A stretch of 64,000 bases of DNA from Mixta theicola (GCF_002895925.1 NZ_NWUO01000002.1:248001-312000), one strand, 5' to 3'; positions 35,732 to 45,165 are shown, counted from the stretch's first letter. The notes: a model not told the origin generated them from the sequence alone. Translations and numbers: made by a program.

Positions 35732-35980
35732 TTACCTTGTTAAATCGTCACTTAAGCATAGCTGAGATACGCTTTTACGGGGCGGGATCGGCCAGAGGAC
35801 GAGATAGTTTTCCGCTTTCGTATAGCCCTGTGCCTGGCTAATCCAGGCGATAAACTTCACCGGGCCGTGTACGGTTTTTTCAGCGCGCTTTGCCCAGCGC
35901 CGCTGCGCCTTGACAATCTTCTGCGTGAGATAAGTCTCAGAAATCGATTACAGGGATCCCCAAATTTTTTGAGAGTTCAT
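35732..35980 (-). pseudogene. Reading frame interrupted by one in-frame stop
   Basis: Read on the minus strand, ATG 35980 gives MNSQKIWGSL and then TAA (35948-35950). After the stop the same frame stays open for 71 codons with protein-like content (SISETYLTQKIVKAQRRW, GPVKFIAWISQAQGYTKAEN, LVLWPIPPRK) to a stop at 35732-35734. The TAA differs from CAA (Gln) by one base. No Shine-Dalgarno is visible before ATG 35980, so the gene may instead be 5'-truncated. No family recognised. Confidence 0.4.
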
Positions 35981-36017
35981 AGTTAAGGGATGTTTTTAAC
36001 CAAAGGGGGAAAAAAAA

Positions 36018-36236
36018 TTGGCTTGGTTATCTGAAGAAATTGAGCATGACGCAGAATTTTTGGCGTTGGTAGGCCGGGCTGTCGTGGCATTAGCACAGGA
36101 AAGGCGGGCATTAAGTTACGATGCGCTTTGTTCGCGCCTGGGCGGTTTGGCCGACAGCGCGGATGACGATGAACTGGTAATCAGCTGTTGGCGGGCGCGT
36201 CAGCTGTTAAAAAACAGCGTGGGATTAATCAAATAA
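36018..36236 (+). CDS. Small hypothetical acidic protein, TTG start
   Basis: A 72-residue protein starting at TTG 36018, ten bases after GGGGGA. It begins AWLSEEIEHDAEFLALVGRAV and is a helical, acidic protein with two cysteines. Size, helix content and the pattern of a small two-helix protein recall the YmgB/AriR group of biofilm and acid-stress regulators, but the match is too weak to name it. Monocistronic. Confidence 0.55.
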   Translation: MAWLSEEIEHDAEFLALVGRAVVALAQERRALSYDALCSRLGGLADSADDDELVISCWRARQLLKNSVGLIK

Positions 36237-36323
36237 AATGAATGGATGCCTTCGCGCACCTGGCATCAACCCCGCGCCAGAAATCAGCTATAAGATAAGC
36301 ATTATTTTCACCAGGAAGAAATT

Positions 36324-37151
36324 ATGCCGTTTGATCTTCACGCTTATCTGGCGCGCATCGGTTTTACCGGTGCGACGCGCCCTTCATTAACGACGCTTTC
36401 GCAGCTGCATCAGGCGCATGTTTGTACAATACCGTTTGAAAATTTGGATGTGATCCTTGATCGCCCGATTCATCTTGAAACCGAAGCGATTCAGGAGAAG
36501 CTGGTCGTCGCACGGCGCGGCGGCTACTGCTATGAGCAGAACGCGCTGTTTCTGCTGGCGCTGCAGCAGATAGGCTTTGACGCACGCGGACTGGCCGCCA
36601 GAGTGGTGATCGCGCAGCCGCCATCGGTGCCGCCGCGTACGCATATGCTGCTGCTGGTGCAGCTGGACGAGACCTTCTGGATTGCCGACGTGGGTTTTGG
36701 CGGACCCACGCTAAGCGCGCCGATTCGCCTGCAGGCCGACCGGACGCAGACCACGCCGCACGGTGACTACCAGCTACAGTCGCTGGGCGAGGAGTGGTTA
36801 TTGTGCCAGCGCCGCGACGGAGAATGGCAGCCGCTTTATCGTTTCGATCTGGTGACGCAGTATTCTTCCGATTATCTGATGGCCAACCATTTTGTCTCTA
36901 CCTGGCCGCATTCGCACTTTCGTCATCATCTGCTGGCGGCGCGTTATCTGCCGGACGGCGGCCAGCTGTCGCTGGAAAACCGACGCTTTAGCCGCTATGG
37001 CGCGCAGCCGGAACGGCGCACGCTGGATGACCTGCGCGCGCTTTATCAGCTGTTGCAGGAAGAATTTCGCCTTGGGATGAAACATACGCTGTACGGCGTG
37101 AGCGAGGAGGAGTTTATCCAGGCGATGACGCGGCTGGACAGGGCGCAGTAA
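36324..37151 (+). CDS. nhoA: Arylamine N-acetyltransferase NhoA
   Basis: A 275-residue NAT-family enzyme that transfers an acetyl group from acetyl-CoA to arylamines and N-hydroxyarylamines. The catalytic triad is visible: Cys in RRGGYCYEQNALF, His in PPRTHMLLLVQ, Asp in WIADVGFGG. N-terminal IGFTGATRPSLTTLSQLHQAH and C-terminal domains fit the E. coli protein (281 residues). AGGAAG before ATG. It is not clearly in an operon; the following small gene begins 57 bases on. Confidence 0.9.
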   Translation: MPFDLHAYLARIGFTGATRPSLTTLSQLHQAHVCTIPFENLDVILDRPIHLETEAIQEKLVVARRGGYCYEQNALFLLALQQIGFDARGLAARVVIAQPPSVPPRTHMLLLVQLDETFWIADVGFGGPTLSAPIRLQADRTQTTPHGDYQLQSLGEEWLLCQRRDGEWQPLYRFDLVTQYSSDYLMANHFVSTWPHSHFRHHLLAARYLPDGGQLSLENRRFSRYGAQPERRTLDDLRALYQLLQEEFRLGMKHTLYGVSEEEFIQAMTRLDRAQ

Positions 37152-37208
37152 AACGACCTTGCTGAGCCTGGCTATACTTATCAACCTGAATGCCATACCG
37201 GAGGAGCT

Positions 37209-37598
37209 ATGCCCGATAATCGTAACCAGGACTTAATGCCCTATAACCTTTTCTACTGCGACGGCACGATACTGGCGCAGAATATCGACGGCCATATTAT
37301 TGAACTGGGCCAGGCGAACGTCCATGATGGGCTGATCGGGTATCATATTGATGGCAGCGATCTGCACGGCGAGAACTACAGCGCGCCGGAAGAATTACTG
37401 GAAGATCTGGGCGAGCAGCTCGATTTTCTGTTTCTGGACGGGCAGTTTACCAGCCTGCCGGACGTCAGCGAACGCTGGCAAGACCAGCTGGAAGATGCGC
37501 CGGTACAGCTGATTAGCCTGCATGAGCTGGTTAGCGGCACTGAAGATGAAGATCCGGTGCCGCTCGGCGTTGAGGATCCTGGCATCCGTAATGACTGA
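37209..37598 (+). CDS. Acidic hypothetical protein upstream of the DCC oxidoreductase
   Basis: A 129-residue, strongly acidic protein with GGAG seven bases before its ATG. No motif or signal peptide is recognised; the N-terminal half contains NLFYCDGTILAQNIDGHIIE and the end is rich in Glu and Asp. It overlaps the start of the DCC-type gene by eight bases, so the two are translated together and may be functionally linked. Confidence 0.65.
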   Translation: MPDNRNQDLMPYNLFYCDGTILAQNIDGHIIELGQANVHDGLIGYHIDGSDLHGENYSAPEELLEDLGEQLDFLFLDGQFTSLPDVSERWQDQLEDAPVQLISLHELVSGTEDEDPVPLGVEDPGIRND

Positions 37599-38025
37599 TC
37601 GCGCCGCGCCGCCGCTGATTCAGCCCAACGAACAGGCGGTGCTTTATGACGGCACCTGCAAGCTGTGTAACGGCTGGGTTAATTTCCTGCTGCGCTACGA
37701 TAAGTATCGTACCGTCAGGCTGGCCGCGGTACAGAGCGAGCAGGGGAAAGCGCTGCTGCGCTGGGCGGGGCTGTCAACGGAAAATATCAGTACCATCGTG
37801 CTGATTACGCACGGTCAGGTGTATCTGCGGGCGGAGGCGATATTTCGCGTTATGGCCGGGCTGCCCTGGCCGTGGCGAATACTGACGCTGCTGCGTTTTC
37901 TGCCTGCGGCACTGAGCAACCGCTGCTACGATCTTATCGCCCGCAACCGCTACCGGCTCTTTGGCCGCTACGATAATGTCCATCACCTCACCGCAGACCA
38001 TCCACAGCGCTTTCTCGACCGCTGA
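37591..38025 (+). CDS. DCC-family thiol-disulfide oxidoreductase
   Basis: A 144-residue thioredoxin-fold protein of the DUF393/DCC family. The signature is VLYDGTCKLCNGWVNFLLRYD, with the DxxCxxC motif at residues about 20-25. The family is predicted to carry out thiol-disulfide exchange. ATG 37591 is used because the frame upstream belongs to the preceding gene. It has no signal peptide; the middle contains a hydrophobic block (LRFLPAALSNRCYDLIARNR). Confidence 0.85.
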   Translation: MTDRAAPPLIQPNEQAVLYDGTCKLCNGWVNFLLRYDKYRTVRLAAVQSEQGKALLRWAGLSTENISTIVLITHGQVYLRAEAIFRVMAGLPWPWRILTLLRFLPAALSNRCYDLIARNRYRLFGRYDNVHHLTADHPQRFLDR

Positions 38026-38214
38026 ACGGCGGGCAAAGCAAAAAAGTTTTATAGCTGGCCAACTGAGTTAATGAGACCCAATTTTATATAGATTTCCCCA
38101 TCATTATAATTTTGATAATTATCGCCTATGAACTCGTAATGAAGGGAATCCGCCGCTTCAGAAAGTAGATCACCATCCGCAAAAGAAGCTACCGCTGAGC
38201 TGCGGGCAAAAAAA

Positions 38215-38236
38215 AGCGGCATCCGAGGATGCCGCT
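38215..38236 (-). terminator. Terminator of ahpCF
   Basis: AGCGGCATCC and GGATGCCGCT pair around two bases; on the minus strand TTTTTTTGCCC follows. A strong terminator about 25 bases beyond the ahpF stop. Confidence 0.85.
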
Positions 38237-38258
38237 GCTGTATTTTACGGGTTAACCC

Positions 38259-39827
38259 TTAGCCGACCGGCTGAGTACGAATCAGGTAATCAAACGCGCT
38301 TAGGGAGGCTTTCGCGCCTTCGCCGCTGGCGATGATAATCTGCTTGTACGGGACGGTGGTACAGTCGCCGGCAGCAAACACGCCTTTCACGCTGGTTTCG
38401 CATTTCGCGTCGATCAGAATTTCGCCCATCTGATTGCGCTCAACCGTGCCGTCCAGCCAGTTGGTATTCGGCAGCAGGCCGATCTGCACGAAAATACCTG
38501 CCAGAGCCACTTCATGCACCGTCTCGTTTACCCGATCTTTATACGCCAGGCCGGTTACCTTGCTGCCGTCGCCTTTCACTTCCAACGTCTGCGCATTAAG
38601 GATAATGTCCACGTTCTCCAGGCTGCGTACTTTTTCCTGCAGCACGGCGTCCGCTTTCATCGCTGGCGCAAATTCCAGCAGGGTAACGTGCTCAACGATA
38701 CCGGCCAGATCGATCGCCGCTTCAACGCCGGAGTTACCGCCGCCGACTACCGCTACGCGCTTGCCTTTATACAGCGGACCGTCACAGTGCGGGCAGTAGG
38801 CCACGCCGCGCGTGCGGTACTGCTCTTCGCCCGGAACGTTCATGCTACGCCAGCGTGCGCCGGTTGCGATGATCAGGCTGCGCGTTTTCAGCTCGGCACC
38901 GGTTGCGGTTTGGATGGTATGCAGGCCGCCTTCTAAGCTTGCCGGGATCAGCTTGCTGGCGCTCTGGCTGTCGATAACATCAACAGCATATTCGCTAACG
39001 TGCGCTTTCAGCGCGCCGGCCAGTTTAGATCCTTCGGTTTTCGGTACGGAGATATAGTTTTCAATATCGACCGTATCCAGCACCTGACCGCCAAAGCGCT
39101 CGCCCAGCAGGGCGGTGCGAATGCCTTTACGCGCCGAGTAAATCGCCGCCGCCGCGCCCGCCGGGCCGCTGCCGACAATCAGCACGTCGTAAGCGTCACG
39201 CTTATTCAGCTCTTCTGCCGCGCGTTTGTCGGCGTTAACGTCCACTTTGCTGACGATCTCCGCCAGGCTCAGGCGGCCCTGACCGAACTCTTTGCCGTTC
39301 AGGAATACCGCAGGAACGCCCATCACGTTGCGATCCTGAATCTCGTTCTGGAACACGCCGCCGTCAATCGCCGTGTGGCTGATGCGCGGGTTCAGAATCG
39401 CCATCAGGTTCAGCGCCTGCACCACGTCCGGGCAGTTATGGCAGGAGAGCGAGTAATAGGTTTCAAAATGCAGGTCATCATCCAGCTGGCGGATTTGATC
39501 CAACAGCGCCTGCGTCTCTTTTGACGGATGTCCGCCAGTCTGCAGCAGCGCCAGCACCAGCGAAGTAAATTCGTGACCCAGCGGCGAACCGGCAAAACGC
39601 GGGCCGGTAGTGCTGCCTGGGTTAGTAATCAGAAATGAAGGTTTACGCTCCGGCAGAGCATTGTCTTCACGGAACGTCACTTTTTCAGACAGCTCAGCAA
39701 TTTCCGCCAGCAGTTCTTTGATTTCAGCGGATTTAGCGCTGTCGTCCAGCGTAGCGATCAACTCAACAGGCTTAGTTAATTTCTCAAGATAGGCCTTGAG
39801 TTGGTTTTTCATCGTAGTGTCGAGCAT
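38259..39827 (-). CDS. ahpF: Alkyl hydroperoxide reductase F subunit AhpF
   Basis: A 522-residue NADH-dependent flavoprotein that reduces AhpC. The N-terminal tandem thioredoxin folds include [15 protein letters not shown] (redox CxxC), then FAD and NADH domains with [19 protein letters not shown] and [16 protein letters not shown], and the catalytic [13 protein letters not shown] motif (here AYCPHCDGP). ATG 39827 gives [20 protein letters not shown], the E. coli start; an upstream extension of 12 codons is not used. It is 68 bases after ahpC, separated by a hairpin. The C-terminus ends RTQPVG instead of RTKTA. Confidence 0.95.
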   Translation of the reverse strand: MLDTTMKNQLKAYLEKLTKPVELIATLDDSAKSAEIKELLAEIAELSEKVTFREDNALPERKPSFLITNPGSTTGPRFAGSPLGHEFTSLVLALLQTGGHPSKETQALLDQIRQLDDDLHFETYYSLSCHNCPDVVQALNLMAILNPRISHTAIDGGVFQNEIQDRNVMGVPAVFLNGKEFGQGRLSLAEIVSKVDVNADKRAAEELNKRDAYDVLIVGSGPAGAAAAIYSARKGIRTALLGERFGGQVLDTVDIENYISVPKTEGSKLAGALKAHVSEYAVDVIDSQSASKLIPASLEGGLHTIQTATGAELKTRSLIIATGARWRSMNVPGEEQYRTRGVAYCPHCDGPLYKGKRVAVVGGGNSGVEAAIDLAGIVEHVTLLEFAPAMKADAVLQEKVRSLENVDIILNAQTLEVKGDGSKVTGLAYKDRVNETVHEVALAGIFVQIGLLPNTNWLDGTVERNQMGEILIDAKCETSVKGVFAAGDCTTVPYKQIIIASGEGAKASLSAFDYLIRTQPVG

Positions 39828-39841
39828 GAGGGTCTCCAGGC

Positions 39842-39867
39842 AAAAAATCGGGTGCCGCAGCACCCGA
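39842..39867 (-). terminator. Intercistronic hairpin between ahpC and ahpF
   Basis: TCGGGTGC and GCACCCGA pair around four bases; on the minus strand TTTTTTG follows. It would end part of the transcripts after ahpC, giving more AhpC than AhpF. Confidence 0.75.
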
Positions 39868-39895
39868 TGAAAAAAACAAAGAGCGGCTGGTTAAC

Positions 39896-40459
39896 TTAGA
39901 TTTTGCCAACCAGGTCGAGAGAAGGAGCCAGAGTCGCTTCGCCTTCTTTCCATTTTGCAGGGCATACTTCGCCCGGATGGCTGGCAACGTACTGAGCCGC
40001 TTTCACTTTACGCAGCAGGTCAGATGCGTCACGGCCAATGCCTTCAGCAGTGATTTCTACTGCCTGGATGATGCCTTCCGGGTCAACGATGAAGGTACCA
40101 CGGTCAGCCAGACCCTGATCTTCACGCATGATGTCGAAGTTACGGGTCAGAGCACCGGTCGGGTCGCCGATCATCGCATATTTAATTTTCGCGATGGTGT
40201 CAGAGCTGCTGTGCCATGCTTTGTGGGTGAAGTGGGTATCGGTAGAAACAGAGTAAATGTCTACGCCCAGTTTCTGGAATTCCGCGTGGTGGTCAGCAAC
40301 GTCACCCAGTTCAGTCGGGCAAACGAAGGTGAAGTCAGCCGGGTAGAAGAAGAATACACTCCATTTACCTTCGACATCTTTCTCAGTCACTTCGATGAAC
40401 TCACCGTTTTTGAACGCGCTGTTTTTGAACGGTTTGATTTTGGTATTAATGATAGACAT
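39896..40459 (-). CDS. ahpC: Alkyl hydroperoxide reductase C subunit AhpC
   Basis: A 187-residue typical 2-Cys peroxiredoxin. The peroxidatic cysteine is in [12 protein letters not shown] and the resolving cysteine in [13 protein letters not shown]. It reduces hydrogen peroxide and organic peroxides and is regenerated by AhpF. AAGGAG precedes ATG. Length equals the E. coli protein. An OxyR-like tandem site lies upstream. Confidence 0.96.
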   Translation of the reverse strand: MSIINTKIKPFKNSAFKNGEFIEVTEKDVEGKWSVFFFYPADFTFVCPTELGDVADHHAEFQKLGVDIYSVSTDTHFTHKAWHSSSDTIAKIKYAMIGDPTGALTRNFDIMREDQGLADRGTFIVDPEGIIQAVEITAEGIGRDASDLLRKVKAAQYVASHPGEVCPAKWKEGEATLAPSLDLVGKI

Positions 40460-40517
40460 TAGTTACTCCTTCATATTGGTTAGCGTGAAAGTTACCGAAA
40501 AACGTGATTGAGATCTA

Positions 40518-40554
40518 ATGCGTATCCATTATTGAATCAATAAGTAAAACCTAA
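40518..40554 (-). promoter_or_regulatory. OxyR-like tandem site upstream of ahpC
   Basis: On the minus strand two 15-base elements, TTAGGTTTTACTTAT and ATAATGGATACGCAT, are spaced by seven bases, the OxyR architecture ATAG-N7-CTAT repeated. About 14 of 20 defined positions match. It lies some 60-95 bases before the ahpC start, where OxyR activates the gene in E. coli. Confidence 0.5.
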
Positions 40555-40889
40555 CAACCGCTAAGCAATTACTTATTATGGATAAGTTTCGCACTCATCC
40601 GCACGTCCATCGGCGGCCCTTATCGCTGCAACAGGTTAGCGGCTCTGACAAATAGCCATTACGCTGCGTGTGATTCGTGCAGGGGGATGCCTTGCCTGGG
40701 TCAGCAGGATAACAACACTGCCTGACCGACGACATCATACGTTGTTCATGGCCTGACAATCCAGCCTGATGAAGACGCATGAATAAACCTTATTCAACGA
40801 CCCGTCGCTCTGCTCAGAATAACCCTTAGCGCAGCCGGGATTACCGCTCAATTCACCTTTTTAACAGCCTGATAAATAAGCAATGAGAC
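40555..40889. other. Intergenic stretch between ahpC and the chemoreceptor gene
   Basis: About 330 bases with no convincing gene. A 61-codon minus-strand frame (40595-40780) is cysteine-rich and lacks a ribosome binding site. No further sites recognised. Confidence 0.4.
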
Positions 40890-40916
40890 TAATGTTACCG
40901 GTAAACCTGCCGATAA
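40890..40916 (+). promoter_or_regulatory. FliA (sigma-28) promoter of the chemoreceptor gene
   Basis: TAATGTTA, 11 bases, GCCGATAA. The -10 is identical to the sigma-28 consensus GCCGATAA, the spacing is exact and the -35 matches six of eight positions. It ends 32 bases before the ATG. Confidence 0.8.
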
Positions 40917-40948
40917 GTGTGACGCTTATCACTTTATTTGAGGGAGCT

Positions 40949-42619
40949 ATGTCCTTTTTCAGCCGTATTAAAACGTCCACCTTTCTGATCTGCTGCATCG
41001 CCCTGTTTGGCCTGTTGCAGTTAGTTTCCGGCGGGCTGTTTCTTAATTCACTCAGCAATGACAAGGAAAATTTCTTTACCGCCTCGGCGGCTAACGACAA
41101 GGTAACGGCACTGACCAATGCCTGGTATGCGCTGAACGCGACGCGTTCCGACGCCAATCGCATTGTAATTTGGATCCAACAAGAAGGCCCGGCAAGCGCG
41201 AAAGTTCCAGGGATGATCCAGCACGGACGCCAACAGCTGCAGGAGGCAGAGCAGTGGTATCAGGAATATCAGTCCGGCGCGCCGCTGAAAGGGCTCGATC
41301 CGGCGCTGACGACCCAGCTTAATGCCAGCTATAAAGCGTATTCCACGCTGTTGCAGCAGCTGATGGATACTGCTGAAACCCATAGTCTGGATGCGATGTT
41401 TGCGATTAACGCCGCGCCGAAACAGCAGGCGATGCTGGATGATTACGAGCACTGGCGCAGCGCGGTCAATCATCTGACCAGCCAGGCCGCAGATGACAGC
41501 AATCAACATTTCACGCAAATGATGGGGCTGCTGGCGGGCATTATGCTGCTGGTGCTGGCCTGCGTTGCGCTCAGCTGGCGCGTACTGCAGCGGGTGCTGC
41601 TGCAGCCGCTGGCCGCTGCGCTTAGCCATATTGATGCGATTGAACATGGCGATCTGACGCAGCCGGTCAAAGCGGATCCGCTGGCGCGTACTGAAATGGG
41701 AAGGCTGCATAATGGTCTGGCGCGTATGCAGCAGGCGCTGGTCAATACCGTCAGCAACGTGCGCAACGGCTCCGGTACCATTCTGACCGGCGTTAGCGAG
41801 ATTGCCGCCGGTAATGCCGATCTTTCTTCGCGCACGGAACAGCAGGCGGCTTCGCTGGAACAGACGGCGGCCAGTATGGAACAGATCACCGCCACCGTAA
41901 GACAAAATGCGGACAATGCGCTGCAGGCGTCTAAGCTGGCGGTATCGGCATCGGATACCGCCGAGAAGGGCGGCGATATTGTCGATGGGGTGATTAAAAC
42001 CATTTACGATCTGGAAGAGAGCGCGAAGAAAATTGCCGAAATTACCGGGGTTATCGAAAGCATTGCCTTTCAAACCAATATTCTGGCGCTAAATGCAGCG
42101 GTTGAGGCGGCACGCGCCGGGGAAAATGGTCGCGGCTTTGCGGTCGTGGCGGGAGAGGTGCGCAATCTGGCCCAGCGCAGCGCGGCAGCGGCTAAAGATA
42201 TTAAAGGGCTGATTGAAGAATCCTCTTTACGCGTTGAGAAAGGTACCCGGCTTGCCGTCGCCGCTGAAGAATCGATGGAAGCCATCGTAGTCGGCGTTAA
42301 GCAGGTGCGCGATATTATGGATGAGATCTCTTCCGCTTCTGAAGAGCAAAGCCGCGGCATCAGCCAGGTGGGAATAGCAGTTGCCGAGCTGGATCGGGTT
42401 ACGCAGCAGAATGCCTCCCTGGTGGAAGAATCTTCTTCGGCGGCCAGCCAGCTGGAAGATCAGGCTCGGCATTTGAACCAGACGGTAGCTACCTTCCGCC
42501 TTGCCGCTGGAGTGACGTTGTCACAACCAGTCGCCAGAAAGCCGGCGATCAACGCCGCGCGTGCAACGTCCGTACGCACCACTGAAAACCTGTCCACTGA
42601 GGGCTGGGAAGCCTTCTGA
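40949..42619 (+). CDS. Methyl-accepting chemotaxis protein
   Basis: A 556-residue transmembrane chemoreceptor of the Tar/Tsr type. Residues about 9-31 are the first membrane helix, then a four-helix ligand domain (no aspartate or serine pocket recognisable), a second helix near 190-210, a HAMP domain, methylation helices ([20 protein letters not shown]), and the signalling hairpin [36 protein letters not shown]. The C-terminus GWEAF is a variant of the NWETF pentapeptide that tethers CheR and CheB. ATG 40949 follows AGGGAG; an upstream in-frame start is not needed. No chemotaxis or flagellar genes adjoin, so it is an orphan receptor with its own FliA promoter. Confidence 0.92.
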   Translation: MSFFSRIKTSTFLICCIALFGLLQLVSGGLFLNSLSNDKENFFTASAANDKVTALTNAWYALNATRSDANRIVIWIQQEGPASAKVPGMIQHGRQQLQEAEQWYQEYQSGAPLKGLDPALTTQLNASYKAYSTLLQQLMDTAETHSLDAMFAINAAPKQQAMLDDYEHWRSAVNHLTSQAADDSNQHFTQMMGLLAGIMLLVLACVALSWRVLQRVLLQPLAAALSHIDAIEHGDLTQPVKADPLARTEMGRLHNGLARMQQALVNTVSNVRNGSGTILTGVSEIAAGNADLSSRTEQQAASLEQTAASMEQITATVRQNADNALQASKLAVSASDTAEKGGDIVDGVIKTIYDLEESAKKIAEITGVIESIAFQTNILALNAAVEAARAGENGRGFAVVAGEVRNLAQRSAAAAKDIKGLIEESSLRVEKGTRLAVAAEESMEAIVVGVKQVRDIMDEISSASEEQSRGISQVGIAVAELDRVTQQNASLVEESSSAASQLEDQARHLNQTVATFRLAAGVTLSQPVARKPAINAARATSVRTTENLSTEGWEAF

Positions 42620-42639
42620 GACTGAAAGGTTAAATAATT

Positions 42640-42671
42640 AAAGCCGGCCCTTAACGTGGTCGGCTTTAATT
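42640..42671 (+). terminator. Terminator after the chemoreceptor gene
   Basis: AAAGCCG and CGGCTTT pair around a fourteen-base loop and are followed by AATTAAAC. Moderate terminator. Confidence 0.6.
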
Positions 42672-42836
42672 AAACGCCCTATTAATAAAATTAAAAGCAG
42701 AGCAATTATATATATTATCAATAAAAACCTGCGCGCCGTTTTAGTGGCTAATGACGCTAATTTATATAAATATCATTGACGATTGGCATTAATTGATTAT
42801 TATTTTTTCGCCCCGAAACAAAAAAGGAGTTTATCG

Positions 42837-43301
42837 GTGAAGAAATTAAATATTGCCTTTATGCTGGCTACTCTGGCGCTTATGCCGTTGGCCGGTCATG
42901 TTATTGCTCAGAATAAAGTGCCGGTACAAAGTTCGCCGCCTGCACGCCCGCAAGTAGCGGAGGACGTGAAGGCGTGGCAGGGCGAGGAGGGCGTTGAGGT
43001 CTGGATATTGCGCTATGGGCCGCGCGAGGAAAATAAAGCACTGGTGCAAATAACCAATATTGATCATCCCTGGAATCAACGCATCCAGATAATGGATGTG
43101 CAAAATGACGAAAAAAAGAAAACCTACTCGCTCATGGTTAACGGCAACCGCTTTGTCTCCTTGAAAATGTACGGCATGGGTTCAGGCGAGCTGTACCTTC
43201 CTAATGAAAAGCAGTCTTACCGCATTAACTATAGCCAGTCACTTTCATCCTATGGCAATGCGCAGCATTTCCTGACGGATTATCTTAACCAGAAAAAATA
43301 A
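42837..43301 (+). CDS. Exported protein of unknown function, GTG start
   Basis: A 154-residue periplasmic protein. GTG 42837 follows AAAGGAG at good distance and gives a signal peptide VKKLNIAFMLATLALMPLAG with cleavage near VIAQ. The mature part contains EVWILRYGPREENKALVQIT, NHPWNQRIQIMD-like stretch and a C-terminal helix; it is beta-rich and charged. No family recognised. It ends with a terminator. Confidence 0.65.
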   Translation: MKKLNIAFMLATLALMPLAGHVIAQNKVPVQSSPPARPQVAEDVKAWQGEEGVEVWILRYGPREENKALVQITNIDHPWNQRIQIMDVQNDEKKKTYSLMVNGNRFVSLKMYGMGSGELYLPNEKQSYRINYSQSLSSYGNAQHFLTDYLNQKK

Positions 43302-43327
43302 TAAGGCTGCTGTTTAAATGAGTAATA

Positions 43328-43375
43328 AAGGCAGGTATTCCCTCCGTCATGTGAGAAGAGAATGCCTGCTTTTTA
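43328..43375 (+). terminator. Terminator after the exported protein gene
   Basis: AGGCAGGTATTC and GAATGCCTGCT pair (one mismatch) across a long loop, then TTTTTATG. Confidence 0.65.
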
Positions 43376-43653
43376 TGTGCCGAACCGCTCGCCCGCGCCG
43401 CTGATTAACGGGTTACCGGTTCATCCAGCGCCCTGTAAAATAGCTGCACAGAGGTTGGTAAAATCTGTAACGGACTGACGCGAATTGATTAATTATCTGC
43501 AAGGCAGCTAGCGGTTTTTGCCGATGGTATTGGCGGTGAGAAATTTGCTGCTATCAGAGCGGCTTTGCCTGCACCAGCGGGCCGCTGGTAACAAAGCTTC
43601 CACGGTACAATCCGCCAGATAAAATCACTGGTATCAAGGCAACGGAGCAGGGA

Positions 43654-44613
43654 ATGACGGAAAGGAAAGCAAATAACAGGAAGAATCACACCCCGACGCC
43701 GCATGATCTGGCCTTCAAGCAGTTTCTGACCCATCCCGACACCGCCCGGGATTTTATGCAGCTGCATCTGCCAACGGAACTGCAGGCAGTCTGCGACCTA
43801 AGCACTCTTAAGCTGGAGTCTGGCAGTTTTGTAGAAGAAAGCCTGCGTCCGTACTTTAGTGATGTGCTCTACAGCCTGAAAACCATTTCCGGCGACGCCT
43901 GGGTACACGTTCTGATTGAGCATCAGTCCACCCCGGATAAGCACATGGCCTTCCGCCTCCTCCGCTACGCCGTGGCAGCTATGCAGCGTCACCTGGATGC
44001 CGGGCATAAAAAACTTCCGCTGGTTATCCCGGTGCTGTTTTATACCGGCAGGCAAAGCCCGTATCCATATACTGTCAGGTGGCTGGATGAGTTTGATGAT
44101 CCGGTGCTGGCCGAAAAGCTCTACAGCAATGGCTTTCCTCTGGTTGACGTGACGGTCATTGCTGATGACGCTATCATGAATCACCGCAGCATGGCGGCGC
44201 TAACCTTACTACAGAAGCATATTCATCAGCGAGACCTGGCTGACCTGTTGGACAGGTTGGCTACTCTTTTGATGATGGAGCACATGACAGGACAACAGCT
44301 GGTTTCATTGATAAACTACCTCGTACAGACAGGCGAAACTTCAGACGCAGAGGCTTTTGTACGCGAACTGGCACAGCGGGTGCCGCAACACGAGGACGCA
44401 CTGATGACCATTGCACAGCAGCTTGAACAAAAAGGCATTGAGAAGGGCATTGAGAAGGGCATTCAGCTTGGTCGCGAGGAAGGACGTTCCGAAGGCGAAC
44501 GTGACGCTACGCTGAAAATCGCTCGTACTATGCTGCAGAACGGTATCGATCATAACACCATAATAAAAATAACGGGTCTTTCAGCAGACGAGCTGGCGCA
44601 GATCCATCATTGA
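43654..44613 (+). CDS. Rpn-family recombination-promoting nuclease / putative transposase
   Basis: A 319-residue PD-(D/E)xK nuclease of the Rpn (formerly YhgA-like transposase) family. Family blocks are TPTPHDLAFKQFLTHPDTARDFMQLHLP near the start, RPYFSDVLYSLK and VHVLIEHQSTPDKHMAFRLLRY, which hold the catalytic Asp and Glu-x-Gln, and PYPYTVRWLDEFDDP. The C-terminal region has a tandem GIEKGIEKGI repeat encoded by a 12-bp unit and a helical tail. Rpn proteins act in phage defence and are held in check by a small protein made from an internal start. Such a start is visible here (see 44404). Solitary gene in a variable spot next to narK. Confidence 0.88.
   Translation: MTERKANNRKNHTPTPHDLAFKQFLTHPDTARDFMQLHLPTELQAVCDLSTLKLESGSFVEESLRPYFSDVLYSLKTISGDAWVHVLIEHQSTPDKHMAFRLLRYAVAAMQRHLDAGHKKLPLVIPVLFYTGRQSPYPYTVRWLDEFDDPVLAEKLYSNGFPLVDVTVIADDAIMNHRSMAALTLLQKHIHQRDLADLLDRLATLLMMEHMTGQQLVSLINYLVQTGETSDAEAFVRELAQRVPQHEDALMTIAQQLEQKGIEKGIEKGIQLGREEGRSEGERDATLKIARTMLQNGIDHNTIIKITGLSADELAQIHH
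44404..44613 (+). CDS. Possible internal start giving a 69-residue C-terminal Rpn inhibitor
   Basis: ATG 44404 (codon 251 of the Rpn gene, in frame) is preceded by GAGGA with eight bases between. It would make the last 69 residues, starting MTIAQQLEQKGIEKG. In E. coli rpn genes an in-frame internal start produces a short antitoxin-like protein that inhibits the nuclease. The same arrangement is inferred here from the strong internal ribosome site. Confidence 0.45.
   Translation: MTIAQQLEQKGIEKGIEKGIQLGREEGRSEGERDATLKIARTMLQNGIDHNTIIKITGLSADELAQIHH
44434..44463. repeat. 12-bp tandem repeat inside the Rpn gene
   Basis: GGCATTGAGAAG is repeated twice with a third partial copy and encodes GIEK units. 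Being a multiple of three, copy-number change would not shift the frame; such repeats at this place are common in the family. Confidence 0.75.
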
Positions 44614-45122
44614 TTTTTATTCTCCTGAATCACCAGGCTATGCTCCCTGTCTGGCCAGCCGCTTATTTAGAATGCCACGGCAGGGATTTATCTTCTTCAA
44701 TATTATTCAATATTCATTCCAATCTTCCTTTTTATTAATCATTCGATTTAAAAAATGACGATTAGCTATCGCATATAAAACCAAACCTCACATAAACCCG
44801 TATTAAAATAAATCCGCCTGGCCGTTGTTATTAACCTGTGGCCGCGGACAGTTATGGGCTGAAAATGTGACATCGTTCAATTAAACAGAATCGGCAGGTC
44901 GCGCTAATTTTATGGGACGTACGCATAGTGCAAGCCGGATCACATCACCGTGGCCGTACGTACAATCCCTTCATTTTTCAGGAAACTGGTCAGAGCAGAC
45001 AATCTGGATAGTGTAAAAAGGCCGTCACGTTTTTATGCCAGAAAGGGCACCTGATTTTTTGGGCTGGTCAGGGTTATTTTTTATAATTTTATGTTTTTAA
45101 AGCGTTTATTTTACTTATGCGA
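44614..45122. other. Noncoding region between the Rpn gene and narK
   Basis: About 510 bases, AT-rich, with no gene found. In E. coli narX and narL lie upstream of narK in the opposite direction; they are absent here. An inverted ACGTACG pair occurs near 44920-44965 without known role. Confidence 0.45.
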
Positions 45123-45165
45123 TTAATTGTTATCATAATTATAATTTCCGATTGATTATTGATCA
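45123..45165 (+). promoter_or_regulatory. FNR-like sites upstream of narK
   Basis: TTAAT-TGTT-ATCAT at 45123-45136 matches eight of ten FNR positions (TTGAT-N4-ATCAA). A second, poorer element, TTGATTATTGATCA, spans 45152-45165. Both stand about 85-125 bases before narK. NarL heptamers could not be assigned. Confidence 0.35.
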
